A stretch of 5,589 bases of DNA from Thermoleophilia bacterium. GTDB lineage: Bacteria; Actinomycetota; Thermoleophilia; Gaiellales; Gaiellaceae. Positions 5,423 to 5,589 of the stretch are shown here, piece by piece. The position numbers were made by a program, and so were the translations under genes. The notes below the pieces were generated by a model. That model saw nothing but the letters and a program-made list of their open reading frames with translations, was not told where the DNA came from and ran no database searches. The stretch spans positions 1 to 5,589 of the forward strand of contig JAICTB010000157.1 of assembly GCA_025936595.1 (NCBI GenBank), read 5' to 3'. Positions within the stretch are counted from its first letter, which is position 1, and every line of letters starts with the position of its first letter.

Positions 5423-5589
5423 ATGAATCTGACAATCGTCCTCGACGCGCTCCAGCAGGATCTGCAGGCAATCGCCGAGCTCGGCGACGAGCGGTCGGCC
5501 CAGATCGCCGCGCGCCTCGGCGACGTGCTCGGCTCGAGCCTGCGCCTGAAGATGCTCGATCTCTTCTCGCAGGTCGCCGTCGAGCTCTC
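5423..5589 (+). CDS. Partial small protein, HicB-like antitoxin family of actinobacteria (tentative)
   Basis: The ATG at 5423 opens a frame of 55 complete codons running off the right edge. It begins MNLTIVLDALQQDLQAIAEL, continues with a predicted helical region rich in Ala, Leu, Asp and Glu, then SSLRLKMLDLFSQVAVEL. The heptad-like spacing, the x-LT-x(3)-DxLxxDL start and the later LxSSLRLxxLDxxSxxAxEL pattern resemble, from memory, short actinobacterial proteins annotated as HicB-family antitoxins. These begin roughly MxLxxYVDxLRRELAVAAxAG and have S-A-x-RLTLLxALSxAADEI. The assignment is a recollection, not a search result. No Shine-Dalgarno precedes the ATG, and ATG or GTG triplets just upstream (5412, 5415) are in another frame that stops at once. 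With transcription predicted to begin about 3-11 bases upstream, the mRNA would be leaderless or nearly so. It is divergent from the kinase, the two starts being 115 bases apart. Confidence 0.6.
   Translation, partial: MNLTIVLDALQQDLQAIAELGDERSAQIAARLGDVLGSSLRLKMLDLFSQVAVEL

Noticed and set aside
1..5589. tRNA, rRNA, CRISPR, insertion sequence or attachment site
   Set aside because: No cloverleaf, repeat-spacer array, transposase or terminal inverted repeat was seen. Coding sequence fills all but about 240 bases.

Overview
The window is GC-rich, with G/C-ending codons, GTG starts and densely packed genes. It suggests a high-GC actinobacterium. The cytochrome-c-fused (caa3-type) oxidase subunit II and the multi-GAF soluble kinase fit the Thermoleophilia/Rubrobacter side of Actinomycetota better than Streptomyces or Mycobacterium, whose subunit II normally lacks the fused cytochrome. 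This placement is an inference from gene content; no marker gene is present.

Layout. (1) Positions 1-1940, minus strand: a ctaC-ctaD operon for an aa3/caa3-type heme-copper oxidase. ctaC (subunit II with CuA and a C-terminal cytochrome c) comes first and overlaps the start of ctaD (subunit I) by one base in TGATG. ctaD runs off the left edge after 317 codons. (2) Positions 1941-2068: a divergent intergenic region with a short inverted repeat in the ctaC leader. (3) Positions 2069-2302, plus strand: a 77-residue two-helix membrane protein of the DUF6458 type with a strong Shine-Dalgarno sequence. (4) Positions 2299-5307, minus strand: a 1002-residue soluble sensor histidine kinase, PAS-GAF-GAF-GAF-PAS-HisKA-HATPase. 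It converges on gene 3, and both stop codons lie in the same CTAG. (5) Positions 5308-5422: a compact divergent promoter region with two CTTGACA heptamers and two TGATGTCA octamers. (6) From 5423, plus strand: the first 55 codons of a gene with no Shine-Dalgarno sequence, probably leaderless. It resembles a small actinobacterial family often labelled HicB-like antitoxin.

How they work together: ctaC and ctaD form the catalytic core of one respiratory terminal oxidase. The small membrane protein and the kinase have no demonstrable link to it. The kinase has no response regulator in the window, so its output is unknown. The most unusual features are the repeat-dense promoter/operator at 5377-5420 with its leaderless gene, the extended N-terminus of CtaD, and the shared CTAG stop. 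I found no RNA gene, mobile element or CRISPR array, and no convincing new multi-gene system.
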